Shown here piece by piece: positions 53,282 through 62,919 of a stretch of DNA of 64,000 nucleotides. A program made the position numbers and the translations under genes. Source of the DNA: Skermanella rosea (GTDB lineage: Bacteria; Pseudomonadota; Alphaproteobacteria; Azospirillales; Azospirillaceae); contig NZ_CP086111.1 in NCBI RefSeq assembly GCF_016806835.2, forward strand, positions 48,501 through 112,500, written 5' to 3'. The stretch's first letter is position 1, and every line of letters begins with the position of its first letter. Below the pieces are notes generated by a model. It saw only the letters and a program-made list of their open reading frames with translations, did no database searches and was not told the DNA's origin.

Positions 53282-54414
53282 TCACCGAGGAACAGGCCAT
53301 GGTGCGCGACATGGCGCGCCAGTTCGCGGCCGAGCGTCTGGCCCCCTTCGCGGCGGAATGGGACCGTACCTCCCGCTTCCCGGCGGAAGCGCTCGCCGAG
53401 ATGGGCGGGCTGGGCCTGCTCGGCATGGTCGTGCCGGAGGAGTGGGACGGCGCCGGCTCCGACTATGTGTCCTACGCGCTGGCGCTGGAGGAGATCGCGG
53501 GCGGCGACGGCGCCGTGTCCACCATCATGAGCGTCCACAACTCGGTCGGCTGCATGCCGATCCTGAAGTTCGGCACGCCCGACCAGAAGGAGCGGTTCCT
53601 GCGTCCGATGGCGCGCGGCGAGATGCTGGGCGCCTTCTGCCTGACCGAGCCGGAGGCCGGGTCCGACGCCGCGGCGATCCGCACCCGGGCGCGGCGGGAC
53701 GGCAACCACTGGGTCCTGGACGGCACCAAGCAGTTCATCACCAATGGGCGGAACGGCGGAGTGGCGATCGTCTTCGCCGTGACCGACCCCGCCGCGGGCA
53801 AGCGGGGCATCAGCGCCTTCATCGTGCCGACCGACACGCCCGGCTACACCGTCGCGCGGATCGAGCACAAGCTCGGCCAGCGCTGCTCCGACACGGCACA
53901 GATCGTGCTGGAGGGTTGCCGCCTGACGCCGGACCTGATGCTGGGCGAGGAGGGCCGCGGCTACGGCATCGCGCTCGCCAACCTGGAGGGCGGGCGCATC
54001 GGCATCGCCGCCCAGTCCGTCGGCATGGCCCGCGCCGCCTACCGCCACGCCCTGGCCTATGCCAAGGAGCGGCGCAGCATGGGGGTCCCGATCATCGAAC
54101 ACCAGGCCGTGTCGTTCCGCCTGGCCGACATGGCCACCCGGATCGAGGCGGCGCACCAGCTCGTGCTGCACGCGGCAGCCCTGCGCGACGCCGGCGTCCC
54201 CTGCCTGAAGGAGGCCGCCATGGCGAAGCTCTACGCCTCCGAAATGGCCGAGCGGGTCTGTTCCGACGCGATCCAGATCCATGGCGGCTACGGCTACCTG
54301 GAGGATTTCCCGGTCGAGCGGATCTATCGCGACGTCCGGGTGTGCCAGATCTACGAAGGGACCAGCGATATCCAGCGGCTGATCATCGGCCGGCAGATCG
54401 CCGCCGAGGACTGA
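53275..54414 (+). CDS. Acyl-CoA dehydrogenase
   Basis: 379 residues, close to the short/branched-chain family. Motifs: [20 protein letters not shown] (FAD/substrate loop), [13 protein letters not shown] and [16 protein letters not shown]. The catalytic Glu lies in [16 protein letters not shown]. It removes two hydrogens from an acyl-CoA, passing electrons to ETF. RBS GGGGCGGGAAGC. The company of thiolase and RidA suggests degradation of a branched or amino-acid-derived acyl-CoA. Confidence 0.95.
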   Translation: MLITEEQAMVRDMARQFAAERLAPFAAEWDRTSRFPAEALAEMGGLGLLGMVVPEEWDGAGSDYVSYALALEEIAGGDGAVSTIMSVHNSVGCMPILKFGTPDQKERFLRPMARGEMLGAFCLTEPEAGSDAAAIRTRARRDGNHWVLDGTKQFITNGRNGGVAIVFAVTDPAAGKRGISAFIVPTDTPGYTVARIEHKLGQRCSDTAQIVLEGCRLTPDLMLGEEGRGYGIALANLEGGRIGIAAQSVGMARAAYRHALAYAKERRSMGVPIIEHQAVSFRLADMATRIEAAHQLVLHAAALRDAGVPCLKEAAMAKLYASEMAERVCSDAIQIHGGYGYLEDFPVERIYRDVRVCQIYEGTSDIQRLIIGRQIAAED

Positions 54415-54580
54415 CCGCCCGATACGGCGGCCCGGCCCGGAACGGTCCGATCCAAAAGGACGCACGCCCCGGGGCTCGACCGCTGTTGCGTGTCGATCTC
54501 ATGTTGGCCTATCTCTTTCGGGGAATAGGTCCGGGGCTTTTCCCGCGGCCTGGCGACATCGTCAATCCGGGCCGGGTATC

Positions 54581-55291
54581 GTGACACATATTCTTGCCGT
54601 CGATGACGACGAACAGGTCCAGGACATGCTCTCCGAGTACCTGACTCGGGAGGGCTTCCGGGTATCGCTGGCGGCGACCGGGGCCGCCATGGAGAAGGTG
54701 CTGGCGGCGGAACCGGTCGACCTGATCCTGCTCGACCTCAGGCTTCCCGACGGCGACGGGCTGGCGCTGGTCCGGCAGCTGCGGGCCGACAGCCAGCTTC
54801 CGGTCATCATCCTATCCGGCAAGGTGGAGGCGGTCGACCGGATCGTCGGGCTTGAGCTGGGCGCCGACGACTATCTCACGAAGCCGTTCGACCCACGCGA
54901 ACTGCTGGCCCGCATCAAGGCCGTGCTGCGCCGGGTGGGGGAGGGGGCCGCGCGCAACGCGGACGGGCTGCGGGCCTCCGTCAGCTTCGCGGGCTGGCGA
55001 TTCGACCTGACATCGCAGCGCCTGACGTCCCCCGACAACCGCGACGTGGATCTGACCAAGGCGGAGTTCGCCCTGCTGGCCGCCTTCGTGAAGCAACCCC
55101 AGCGGGTGCTGTCGCGCGACCAGCTGCTGGACCTGACCCGGATCGACGGGGCGGAAGTGTTCGACCGCAGCATCGACGTTCTGATCCTGCGCCTGCGCCG
55201 CAAGATCGAGGCGAACCCGAAGGAACCCCAGATCATCCGGACCGAACGCGGCCTCGGCTACTCGTTCGACGCCAAGGTCAAGCCGGTCTAG
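54581..55291 (+). CDS. OmpR/PhoB-family response regulator (orphan)
   Basis: 236 residues starting at GTG 54581. The receiver domain has DDD at 8-10, phospho-acceptor Asp52 (LILLDLRLPDGDG) and Lys in YLTKPFDPRE; a winged-helix DNA-binding domain covers about 130-232 and ends RTERGLGYSFDA. No kinase gene is adjacent, so the partner is unknown. It follows the acyl-CoA dehydrogenase by 166 bp, probably with its own promoter. Confidence 0.93.
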   Translation: MTHILAVDDDEQVQDMLSEYLTREGFRVSLAATGAAMEKVLAAEPVDLILLDLRLPDGDGLALVRQLRADSQLPVIILSGKVEAVDRIVGLELGADDYLTKPFDPRELLARIKAVLRRVGEGAARNADGLRASVSFAGWRFDLTSQRLTSPDNRDVDLTKAEFALLAAFVKQPQRVLSRDQLLDLTRIDGAEVFDRSIDVLILRLRRKIEANPKEPQIIRTERGLGYSFDAKVKPV

Positions 55292-55367
55292 GGCGCTTGT
55301 CCCTGGTGCTTGTCCCGGTCCGCCGAGCCCGATAGGGTGTTCGGAAAACCAGGGGGAAAACGCGCCG

Positions 55368-55970
55368 ATGACCGCACCGATCGACTTCTATTTCGACTTC
55401 GCCTCGCCCTACGGCTATCTCGCGGCCACCCAGATCGACGGGATCGCGGAACGCCATGGCCGCAAGGTGCGCTGGTGCCCGATCCTGCTGGGGGCGGTGT
55501 TCAAGGTCAGCGGCATGAAGCCGGTGATGGAGCAGCCGCTGCGCGGCGACTACCTGTCCCATGACGCGCCGCGATTCGCGCGGCTGCTGGGTGTGCCGAT
55601 GACCATGCCGGCCAAGGTGCCGCTCAACGGGCTGGCGGCGTCGCGGGCCTACTGGTGGCTCGAGGGGCGGGATCCCGGAAAAGCCCGCGATCTCGCCAAG
55701 GCGGTCTATCACGCCCACTGGGGCGAGGGACGGGACATGACCACGGCCGATCAGGTGGCGGAAGCCGCGGGACCGCTGGGCATCGACGCCGCCGATCTGG
55801 CGGCCGGGGTCCAGGACCCGGTGGTGAAGGACCGGCTGCGGGCGGAGACCGACGAGGCGATTCGGCGCGGCGTGTTCGGCGCCCCTTTCTTCATCGTGGA
55901 CGGGGAGGCGTTCTGGGGCGCCGACCGGCTCCACCAGGTGGAGCAGTGGCTGGCGCGCGGCGGCTGGTAG
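55368..55970 (+). CDS. 2-hydroxychromene-2-carboxylate isomerase-like DsbA-fold protein
   Basis: 200 residues. The thioredoxin-like fold begins PIDFYFDFASPYGYLAA, where the Ser in the FASPY motif replaces the CxxC of true DsbA and is the glutathione-contacting residue of HCCA isomerases. NGLAASRAYWWL and GVFGAPFFIVDGEAFWGADR complete the family pattern. True HCCA isomerase acts in naphthalene degradation, but most chromosomal homologues have unknown glutathione-dependent roles. A GGGGGAAAA site precedes the ATG. Confidence 0.9.
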   Translation: MTAPIDFYFDFASPYGYLAATQIDGIAERHGRKVRWCPILLGAVFKVSGMKPVMEQPLRGDYLSHDAPRFARLLGVPMTMPAKVPLNGLAASRAYWWLEGRDPGKARDLAKAVYHAHWGEGRDMTTADQVAEAAGPLGIDAADLAAGVQDPVVKDRLRAETDEAIRRGVFGAPFFIVDGEAFWGADRLHQVEQWLARGGW

Positions 55971-55998
55971 TCGCCGCGCGCCAGCGGCATCGCGGGAA

Positions 55999-56418
55999 TC
56001 AGAGCAGGTCGAGCTTGTACAGGCCCTTCATCAGGTAGTCGTGCAGGTCGGCCTTCTCGGCCATGGTGTCGATCGCCGTCTCGCTGGCGCTGCCGTCCGC
56101 CCGGGCCATCGCCTTGTCCCATTCGCCGGCCGCGAAATCGCCGCGGCCGACCCACATCACCGCCCGGAGCTCGATCTGGGCATCCTGCGGCAGGTCGGCG
56201 ATCATGCCGCGCAGCCGCTGGTACTTGCCGCTGTCGTCCGCCGCCTCGACCACTTCCAGGCTGTCGAATGAGCTTGGGTTGCGCTCGCCCTTGGCTCGGG
56301 GCACCTCGTCGACGTCGGTCTGGTACGTCTTGTTCAGGATAAGGTCGCGGATCGCCCGGCACTCGTTGGAAAGCTCCGCGATCTGCTTGATCTGATCGAT
56401 GCTCAAGTGGTTCAGCAT
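55999..56418 (-). CDS. DUF3775 protein
   Basis: 139 residues from the ATG at 56418 (RBS GAGGAC). Soluble and mainly helical. LSIDQIKQIAELSNECRAI and LRAVMWVGRGDF are the DUF3775 pattern; the function is unknown. The end (DLHDYLMKGLYKLDLL) suggests a C-terminal amphipathic helix. Divergent from the K+ channel-like gene and convergent with the isomerase-like gene. Confidence 0.8.
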   Translation of the reverse strand: MLNHLSIDQIKQIAELSNECRAIRDLILNKTYQTDVDEVPRAKGERNPSSFDSLEVVEAADDSGKYQRLRGMIADLPQDAQIELRAVMWVGRGDFAAGEWDKAMARADGSASETAIDTMAEKADLHDYLMKGLYKLDLL

Positions 56419-56620
56419 GGTGTCCTCTGTCACTGGGGCGGGGCGATTCCGCATTGCCCTACCCGGTAGAAGCACCCAACAGGAGTGGGGCGAGGCGGTT
56501 CCGGACACGGTGCCGCACTGGACCCTGCAACTTGATACGTATAGGAATTGTCGCGACGGGAAACATCCCTGGTCCGGCGGCGTGCCCCGGCAGAAGGGAT
56601 TTCGAGCAGGCGGACCTCCC

Positions 56621-57571
56621 ATGCCAGATCATCCGGAAGCACCGCCCTCGAAACGATCCTTGAGGCGCAGCCGGTTCCATGGCGGCCTCAGCGCCGTCGT
56701 GTTCACCGGCGTGCTGCTGGCCCTGATCTCCCTGTCGATCAAGACGGTGGCCGGAGACCTTGCCTTCGTGCTGCTCGCGTCGGTCGCGGTGGTGGTCTAC
56801 ATTTTCCACCGGCTGTTCCCCGGCGGCGAATTCTTCACCATCGCCCTGGCCAATTTCATCGGCATCTACGCCTCGATCTTCGTCCTGTTCGTCGAAGGAA
56901 ACTTCAAGGCGGTGACGCCGATGGTGCAGGCCTGGGGATTCGTGATGCCGTTGGCCGCCTTCGTCGGCGGCGCCTGGTGGAAGCGCCATACGATCCGGGC
57001 CATCGTGCTGACCGACGTGCTCCGTCCGGGCCGCCGGTTCGACCGCGTCTTCCTGTGGCTGCTGCCGGTCTTCGCCATCGGGGCGCTGACCTTCCTCACC
57101 CCTTCCCAGGACATCACCCAGCTGGCGGTCACCGAGCTGTTCTTCCTGGCCATGGCGGCGATCTCGCTGATCGTCCTGTTCGTCAGCCGCGACATCGCGA
57201 TCTTCCTGCTGGATACCGGGCTGCTGTTCGAGGGATTCTTCCAGGCCGCCGCGAAGCTGGTGGTTCCCGCCTTCGCCTTCCTGACCTTCTACTCGCTGCT
57301 GGTGATCGTCTTCGCGTCGCTCTACACGATCCTCGACCGCTTCACCGATCCGCCCAACTTCCTGATCGACGGGAGGCCCCGGGACATCACCTTTCCGGAG
57401 AGCCTCTACTTTTCCCTGGTCACGCTCAGCACCGTGGGTTACGGCGATATCCAGCCGCATACCGGCTTCTCCCGCCTGATCACCGCGGCGGAGATCCTGC
57501 TGGGCATCCTGCTGCTGCTGTTCGGCTTCAGCGCGATCATCAGCCACCGGAACGACCGGCGCGGTGATTGA
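56621..57571 (+). CDS. Potassium-channel-like membrane protein
   Basis: 316 residues with six to seven hydrophobic segments. The pore sequence TLSTVGYGDIQP contains the complete K+ selectivity filter TVGYGD (271-276), flanked by a last helix (LLGILLLLFGFSAIIS). Such Ion_trans_2 proteins conduct K+; no cytoplasmic RCK domain or voltage-sensor arginine ladder is seen. The N-terminal part has more helices than a simple two-helix channel. I chose the ATG at 56621; the ribosome binding site is poor. Confidence 0.88.
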   Translation: MPDHPEAPPSKRSLRRSRFHGGLSAVVFTGVLLALISLSIKTVAGDLAFVLLASVAVVVYIFHRLFPGGEFFTIALANFIGIYASIFVLFVEGNFKAVTPMVQAWGFVMPLAAFVGGAWWKRHTIRAIVLTDVLRPGRRFDRVFLWLLPVFAIGALTFLTPSQDITQLAVTELFFLAMAAISLIVLFVSRDIAIFLLDTGLLFEGFFQAAAKLVVPAFAFLTFYSLLVIVFASLYTILDRFTDPPNFLIDGRPRDITFPESLYFSLVTLSTVGYGDIQPHTGFSRLITAAEILLGILLLLFGFSAIISHRNDRRGD

Positions 57572-57692
57572 CGTCCGGAAATGCGCATGCGGCAGGCATA
57601 CAAGGCGGCGGCGATCTGTTTCACTGCCGGAACCACCCATCGCGGATCGGGGCGCCGGCTCCGCATCGCGTTCGCCATGACGGAGGTCTGAA

Positions 57693-58625
57693 TTGGCAAA
57701 TCCAACGACCGGCTCCTTCACCGGGCTGAAGAGCCAGATCAAGATCGTCGAGGTCGGCCCGCGCGACGGTCTGCAGAACGAGAAGCGGATCGTTCCGGCG
57801 GCGGTAAAGATCGAGCTGATCGACCGCCTGAGCGAGGCCGGGCTGCCGGTCGTGGAGTCCGGGGCCTTCGTGTCTCCCAAATGGGTTCCGCAGATGGCCG
57901 ACACCGCCGAGGTACTGGCCGGCATCCATCGCCGGGCCGGCGTCTCCTATCCGGTGCTGGTGCCCAATGCCAAGGGCCTGGAGGCGGCGATCGCCGCCGG
58001 CGTGGACGAGATCGCGATCTTCGGCGCCGCGTCCGAGTCGTTCAGCCGCCAGAACATCAACTGTTCGATCGACGAGAGCTTCGAGCGTTTCCGGCCGGTC
58101 GTCGAGACCGCGCTGCGCCACGGCATCCGGGTCCGGGGATATGTCAGCTGCGTCCTGGGCTGCCCCTACGAGGGGCCGATCGAGCCCGCTGTCGTGGCCG
58201 ACGTGTCCGAGCGCATGATGAAGCTCGGCTGCTACGAGGTCTCGCTGGGCGACACGGTCGGCGTCGGCACGCCGGGGCAGGCGCGCGACCTGATCGACAC
58301 CGTCGTGCAGGCGGTGCCGATCGACCGGCTGGCGGTCCATTTCCACGATACCTACGGCCAGGCGCTCGCCAACATCCTGGCGACCCTGGAGGCCGGGATC
58401 GGCGTGATCGACAGCTCGGTGGCCGGCCTGGGCGGCTGCCCCTACGCCAAGGGTGCCGCCGGCAACGTCGCGACCGAGGACGTGCTCTATATGCTGAACG
58501 GCCTCGGCATCGAAACGGACGTGGACCTGGACCGGGTCGCCGCCACCGGCGTCTGGATCTCCGAACAGCTCGGGCGGCCCAACGCCTCCAAGGTCGGCCG
58601 CGCCATGGCGGGGGCGACATCCTGA
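57693..58625 (+). CDS. Hydroxymethylglutaryl-CoA lyase
   Basis: 310 residues. The TIM-barrel HMGL-like fold shows [13 protein letters not shown] at the start, [11 protein letters not shown], the metal-binding HFHDTYG (His-x-His) and the C-terminal signature [19 protein letters not shown] with the catalytic Cys. It splits HMG-CoA into acetoacetate and acetyl-CoA at the end of leucine breakdown. The start is TTG at 57693 with GGAGG 8 nt upstream. The thiolase and acyl-CoA dehydrogenase 3-6 kb upstream could belong to the same pathway. Confidence 0.95.
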   Translation: MANPTTGSFTGLKSQIKIVEVGPRDGLQNEKRIVPAAVKIELIDRLSEAGLPVVESGAFVSPKWVPQMADTAEVLAGIHRRAGVSYPVLVPNAKGLEAAIAAGVDEIAIFGAASESFSRQNINCSIDESFERFRPVVETALRHGIRVRGYVSCVLGCPYEGPIEPAVVADVSERMMKLGCYEVSLGDTVGVGTPGQARDLIDTVVQAVPIDRLAVHFHDTYGQALANILATLEAGIGVIDSSVAGLGGCPYAKGAAGNVATEDVLYMLNGLGIETDVDLDRVAATGVWISEQLGRPNASKVGRAMAGATS

Positions 58626-58645
58626 GCGTCCTCGCCTCCGACCGG

Positions 58646-60031
58646 GTGCGCCGGCCGCTGCCCGTCGCCCCCGTCCTGGCCGCTTCCGCCGCGATCCTCG
58701 CCGCGCTGCTCGCCTTGATGCCGGCCCTGTTCGGACTGGAGCCGCCGACGGGGCGGGCGGCCGGGCTGGTGGTTCTCACCGTCGGGCTGTGGGCCACCGG
58801 CGTGGTTCCCGAATTCGTGACCGCCCTGGTGTTCTTCACGCTGGCCATGCTGGCGCGGATCGCGCCGCCGGACGTGATCTTCGCCGGATTCCAGTCGACC
58901 GCCTGGTGGCTGGTGTTCGGCGGCCTCGTGGTCGGAGTCGCGGTGACCCGGACCGGCCTGGGCGAGCGGCTGGCCAGGACGCTGGTCGATGCGCTGGCCT
59001 CGTCCTATCCCCGGCTGATCGCCGGGGTGGTCGCGATCTCCGGCGGCATCGCCTTCCTGATGCCGTCCACCATGGGCCGGGTCGTGCTGCTGCTGCCGAT
59101 CGTCCTGGCCCTGGCCGACCGCGTCGGGTTCGGTCCGGGGCGACGCGGCCGGACCGCCATGGTGCTGGCCGCGGCGTTCGGCACCTACATGATCCCGGCG
59201 GCGATCCTGCCGGCGAACGTCCCCAACATGGTCATGGCCGGCACGGTCGAGACGGTCTTCGGGGTGACCCTGACCTATGGCGGCTATCTGTGGCTCCACA
59301 TGCCGGTGACCGGCCTGCTGAAGGGCGTCGTGCTGGTGGCGCTGCTGTGCCGGCTGTTCCCCGACCGGCCTGATCCGGCTGCCGGGGAGCGGGAACGGCG
59401 GCCGCTGTCCGCGGCGGAGCGCCGCCTGGCGGTCATCCTGGTGGTGACGCTGGGATTCTGGACGACCGACTTCCTGCACGGGATCTCTCCCGCCTGGGTC
59501 GGGCTGACGGCGGCCCTGGTCTGCCTGATGCCGGTCAGCGGCCTGGTGCCGGCGGCTGACTTCAGCCGCTCGGTCAATTTCGCCTCGCTGATCTATGTGG
59601 CCGGCGTGCTGGGAATGGCCGCCCTGGTCACCCACAGCGGGCTGGGCGCGGTGCTCAGCGCCGGGCTGCTCGGGGTCATTCCCCTCGAACCCGGGGCGGA
59701 TGCGCTCAACTTCGCGTCCTTGACGGGAGCCGCGGCGGCTCTGGGCGTCGTCGCGACCATGCCCGGTCTGCCCGCGATCCTGTCGCCCCTCGCCGGCGAA
59801 CTGGCGGGCGCCACCGGCTGGCCGCTGGTGACGGTCATCATGACGCAGGTGGTGGGCTTCTCGGTCGTCTTCTTTCCCTACCAGGTGCCGCCGCTGGTGG
59901 TGGCCCTCCAGCTCGGGAATGTCCGGGTCGCCGAGGCGCTCCGTCTGTCGATCCCGCTGGCACTGGTCACCCTGGCCGTCCTGACGCCGTTGAACTTCCT
60001 GTGGTGGCGCCTTACCGGCTGGATTCCCTGA
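58646..60031 (+). CDS. SLC13/DASS-family anion transporter
   Basis: About 461 residues with eleven or twelve hydrophobic helices. Segments such as FLMPSTMGRVVLLLPIV and MIPAAILPANVPNMVMAGT correspond to the two sodium/substrate-binding SNT-like clusters of divalent-anion:Na+ symporters (sulfate, dicarboxylate), here altered to STM and ANV. There is no ATG near the start. I use GTG 58646, but the frame is open upstream and a CTG or ATC at 58619-58622, overlapping the HMG-CoA lyase stop with GGGGGCGAC upstream, is possible. Co-transcribed with the lyase. Confidence 0.78.
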   Translation: MRRPLPVAPVLAASAAILAALLALMPALFGLEPPTGRAAGLVVLTVGLWATGVVPEFVTALVFFTLAMLARIAPPDVIFAGFQSTAWWLVFGGLVVGVAVTRTGLGERLARTLVDALASSYPRLIAGVVAISGGIAFLMPSTMGRVVLLLPIVLALADRVGFGPGRRGRTAMVLAAAFGTYMIPAAILPANVPNMVMAGTVETVFGVTLTYGGYLWLHMPVTGLLKGVVLVALLCRLFPDRPDPAAGERERRPLSAAERRLAVILVVTLGFWTTDFLHGISPAWVGLTAALVCLMPVSGLVPAADFSRSVNFASLIYVAGVLGMAALVTHSGLGAVLSAGLLGVIPLEPGADALNFASLTGAAAALGVVATMPGLPAILSPLAGELAGATGWPLVTVIMTQVVGFSVVFFPYQVPPLVVALQLGNVRVAEALRLSIPLALVTLAVLTPLNFLWWRLTGWIP

Positions 60032-60160
60032 CCTAACGCCTAGCGTCTTTACTGCTTTTGTCCAAAGGGCCTGACAACTTTTTTTAACGGAATTGCGCTA
60101 ACCTGTTATGAATTCGATCCGAACGAGGCCCCGCTGTCCCGGCGTGGGTTGATGGAACCC

Positions 60161-60499
60161 ATGTCGAGATCCACAGAAGACGTCAAGAACTGGATGAACA
60201 TGTTCCGCTGGATCGTGAAGCTGATCCGGGACGAGTTCGGTATCGACGAGAAGATCCTGGTCAGGACCGCCACCCTCGAGACCGACATGGGGCTCACCAT
60301 CGAGCAGGTCGAGCAGGTGCTGGAGTTCATCGCCGAAAGCTTCCAGATCAGTTTTCCCGAAGGCACGCTCGACGAGATCGTGAAGCTGGAGGAGCTGTGC
60401 ATGCTGGCGAGCTGGATCAAAGGCTACTACAAGCGGCCGGAGTTCATCTCCGACGCGTTCGAGGCCCGGTGCCGCGGCATCAACCAGATCGCCGCCTGA
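60161..60499 (+). CDS. Acyl-carrier-protein-like protein (DUF1493-like)
   Basis: 112 residues, soluble and helical. LVRTATLETDMGLTIEQVEQVLE resembles the DUF1493/acyl-carrier fold, where in true ACPs a DSL motif carries phosphopantetheine. Here the position reads DMG, without serine, so it is not a classic carrier. The start is one of ATG 60152 or 60161. The gene has AT-rich DNA upstream (60067-60118) with a candidate promoter. Its role is unknown. Confidence 0.65.
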   Translation: MSRSTEDVKNWMNMFRWIVKLIRDEFGIDEKILVRTATLETDMGLTIEQVEQVLEFIAESFQISFPEGTLDEIVKLEELCMLASWIKGYYKRPEFISDAFEARCRGINQIAA

Positions 60500-60696
60500 C
60501 CCTGCGGACGGCGGGCGGTCGCACTATCCCGAATGGCCGGCTCCAAGGTGTTGGGTCATCACCCTTCGCCTTAGTCGCGTCCTTGCACGCGACGGGCTGT
60601 TTAATCCAGGCGAGCCCGGCCGATATCCCTATACACGGCCGCCGATGCCCGATGTTCCGCGTAGGATCGCGCGTCTGACATAACCGCGGGACCGCA

Positions 60697-62415
60697 ATGC
60701 GGACTGATCCCCTGACGCCGGCAATCATGACCCGTGAGAGCGTCATGACGCGGTCGCCGTTCGCCGAGCTGGGGCTGGCCCTTGGGGTGCAGCTCGTCAT
60801 GATCGTGCTCATCACCCGCCTGGTCGGAGTCCATGCCTGGGACGACGGAGCGATCACGCTCGCCTTCTCGCGCACCTTCGCGGAGAGCGGACTGATCGCG
60901 CTCACGTCCGTTTCTGAGGTGGTCGAGGGATATTCCTCCACCGCATGGTTCCTGATCAACGCCGCCATGGCGCTTTTCCGGCCCGGGTTCGAAGGCGCGA
61001 TCCTCGCCTCGCAGGTGGCGACCGGAATATTCCTCGGCGTCGCCACCGTCTTCGTCTGGCTGATCGCCCGGCACCTCGGCCTCCGCTCCCGGACCCGGCT
61101 GGCGATCCTCCTCGTCTTCTCCCTGTCCGGGCCCGCGGTGTCGGAAGTGTCGAACGGCATGGAGATGACGCTGCTGACGGCCGCGGGGCTCGCGCTGTTC
61201 CATGCGCTGTATGTCCGGGAGAACCGTCTGCTTCTGGCCGTGGCCATCGTCGTCTTCCTGACGACCCGCTTCGAAGCGATGATCTATTACGCGGCGCTGC
61301 TGGCCCCGCTCCTCCTGCATGGACGATACCGGAACTTCATCCTGCTGGCGGTCGCCGGCATGGCGGTCGTGGCCTTGCACGGAGCCGTCAGGTACATGGT
61401 TTTCGGGGACGTCTTCCCGAATCCCGTCCATGCCAAGATGCACGTCCCGTACAGCCTGTCGGGCCTCCAGGGCGTCAAGCTTCGCCTGATCGCCGCGGTC
61501 GAGATCACCGCGACGCTCCTGCCGCTGGTGCTGGCGGTGTCGGCACTCCTCCTGATCCCGTGGAACGGGCTGTCCGGCCGGCTTTCAGCCCTCAAGCCTG
61601 TCCGGAACGATCTGCTCGCCCTCGCGGCCCCCGTCGTCGCCGTGGTGCTGTTCGCCATCCTGATCGGGAAGAACTGGGGCTATGTGGGCCGGATGCAGTT
61701 CCTCGCCCTGCCTTTCGTCCTGCTGATCTTCGGCCTGGTCTACGACAGGCTGGCGGACCCGGCCCGGGCGGTTTCCGCGCGCCCGGCCCTGGTCGCGGCG
61801 TGCGCCCTCACGATCCTGTTCAGCTGGATCGTCAGCGCCCGGCCGCCGATCGCCCAGATGGCACGGACACTGTCCAGCGGCGGCGGCCAGGTCGCGGAGG
61901 TCTACGGGACGACTCCCGAGACCTATCGCAGGACCGGGCTCGCGGTCGATCGTCTGAGGCAGCTGGTCGGCAAGGACACGATCACCTTCGCCACCCCCGA
62001 CGTCGGCGGCCTCGCCCTGTGCTGCGATCGGATCCGCGTCGTGGATCTGGGCCTCCTGGCGAGCCGGAAGCTGGCCAGGGAGGGTTACGCGGCCCTGCCG
62101 GCCATCCTGGCCGAGGAGAGGCCGGATGCCATCGAGGTCCATCAGCACTGGGGAGTGAACTCGAAGATCTACACGATCCCGGAGTTCCGCGACAATTACC
62201 AGCCGGTGATCATCGACCGCACGCGCTTCTACCTTCGAAACGAGCATGCGGAAAAACTGATCGGGGAGCGCCGGGCGGAATGGTGTGCCGCGGAGGAGGC
62301 GGATTGCGCGGCGTCGGCTCTGCGGACCCACCGCTACGTCAACTCCGTGACGAAGCTCGATGACGCCGCCTTCCTCGAAAGGAAAAGGGTTCTGATGGTC
62401 GGTGAAGTCCCCTGA
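60697..62415 (+). CDS. Putative GT-C-type membrane glycosyltransferase
   Basis: 572 residues with about ten hydrophobic helices and a C-terminal soluble domain (from about 390). The first extracytoplasmic loop has VHAWDDGAITLAFSRTFAES, an acidic pair in the place of the catalytic residue of GT-C enzymes, followed by EVVEGYSSTAWFL. GT-C enzymes use lipid-linked sugars to glycosylate envelope molecules. The family name (PMT/AftB-like) is uncertain. The start at 60697 is one of several in-frame ATGs (60727, 60745). Confidence 0.7.
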   Translation: MRTDPLTPAIMTRESVMTRSPFAELGLALGVQLVMIVLITRLVGVHAWDDGAITLAFSRTFAESGLIALTSVSEVVEGYSSTAWFLINAAMALFRPGFEGAILASQVATGIFLGVATVFVWLIARHLGLRSRTRLAILLVFSLSGPAVSEVSNGMEMTLLTAAGLALFHALYVRENRLLLAVAIVVFLTTRFEAMIYYAALLAPLLLHGRYRNFILLAVAGMAVVALHGAVRYMVFGDVFPNPVHAKMHVPYSLSGLQGVKLRLIAAVEITATLLPLVLAVSALLLIPWNGLSGRLSALKPVRNDLLALAAPVVAVVLFAILIGKNWGYVGRMQFLALPFVLLIFGLVYDRLADPARAVSARPALVAACALTILFSWIVSARPPIAQMARTLSSGGGQVAEVYGTTPETYRRTGLAVDRLRQLVGKDTITFATPDVGGLALCCDRIRVVDLGLLASRKLAREGYAALPAILAEERPDAIEVHQHWGVNSKIYTIPEFRDNYQPVIIDRTRFYLRNEHAEKLIGERRAEWCAAEEADCAASALRTHRYVNSVTKLDDAAFLERKRVLMVGEVP

Positions 62416-62457
62416 CCGGATGGCGCACGATCGGTCGTGAACGGCCCGGGACTTCCG

Positions 62458-62919
62458 TCAGGCGTCGAAACGGGCCAGTGGATTCATGCAGGGATTGACC
62501 AGAGGGTCGGCGTAGGCGACGTAGCTCACGACCGGCCCGGCTTCGGGCCCGCGCAGGAAGAAGTCGGTCGACAGCAGGAACATGTTCATGACGCTGTTCT
62601 CGAACGCCGCGAGCTTGTCCCGCACGCCGCCCGGAAGACGATCCCTCAGCTGGTGGCTGAGGCCAACCCCGGGCATCGATCCTGCCAGGCGCAACAGCCA
62701 GACTTCCTCCGGGGCTACCTTGTGGGTGAGGTAATCCGACGCGAAGCGGCTGAGATCGTCCTCGGTCACCTGGATGTCCGGGAAACGGTCCCGGAGCACG
62801 GCGCGGATCAGGGCTTCCGCAGGGTCGATGTTCTTCGCCACGACTCCGCCGACCAAGCCGGTGACGGCGACGACGGCTCCGCCTCCGACGAGCAGCGTCC
62901 TTCGGGATAGCCGCATCAT
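62458..62919 (-). CDS. Small Tat-exported subunit next to a GMC oxidoreductase
   Basis: 153 residues. The Tat-like signal SRRTLLVGGGAVVAVTGLVG is at the N-terminus. The rest is helical (IQVTEDDLSRFASDYL, DKLAAFENSVMNMFLLS), like the small subunit 3 of gluconate/sugar dehydrogenase complexes. These helpers carry the cofactor-bearing GMC subunit through the Tat system. Its ATG overlaps the GMC stop by 4 bp (ATGA), strongly suggesting a complex. Confidence 0.75.
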   Translation of the reverse strand: MMRLSRRTLLVGGGAVVAVTGLVGGVVAKNIDPAEALIRAVLRDRFPDIQVTEDDLSRFASDYLTHKVAPEEVWLLRLAGSMPGVGLSHQLRDRLPGGVRDKLAAFENSVMNMFLLSTDFFLRGPEAGPVVSYVAYADPLVNPCMNPLARFDA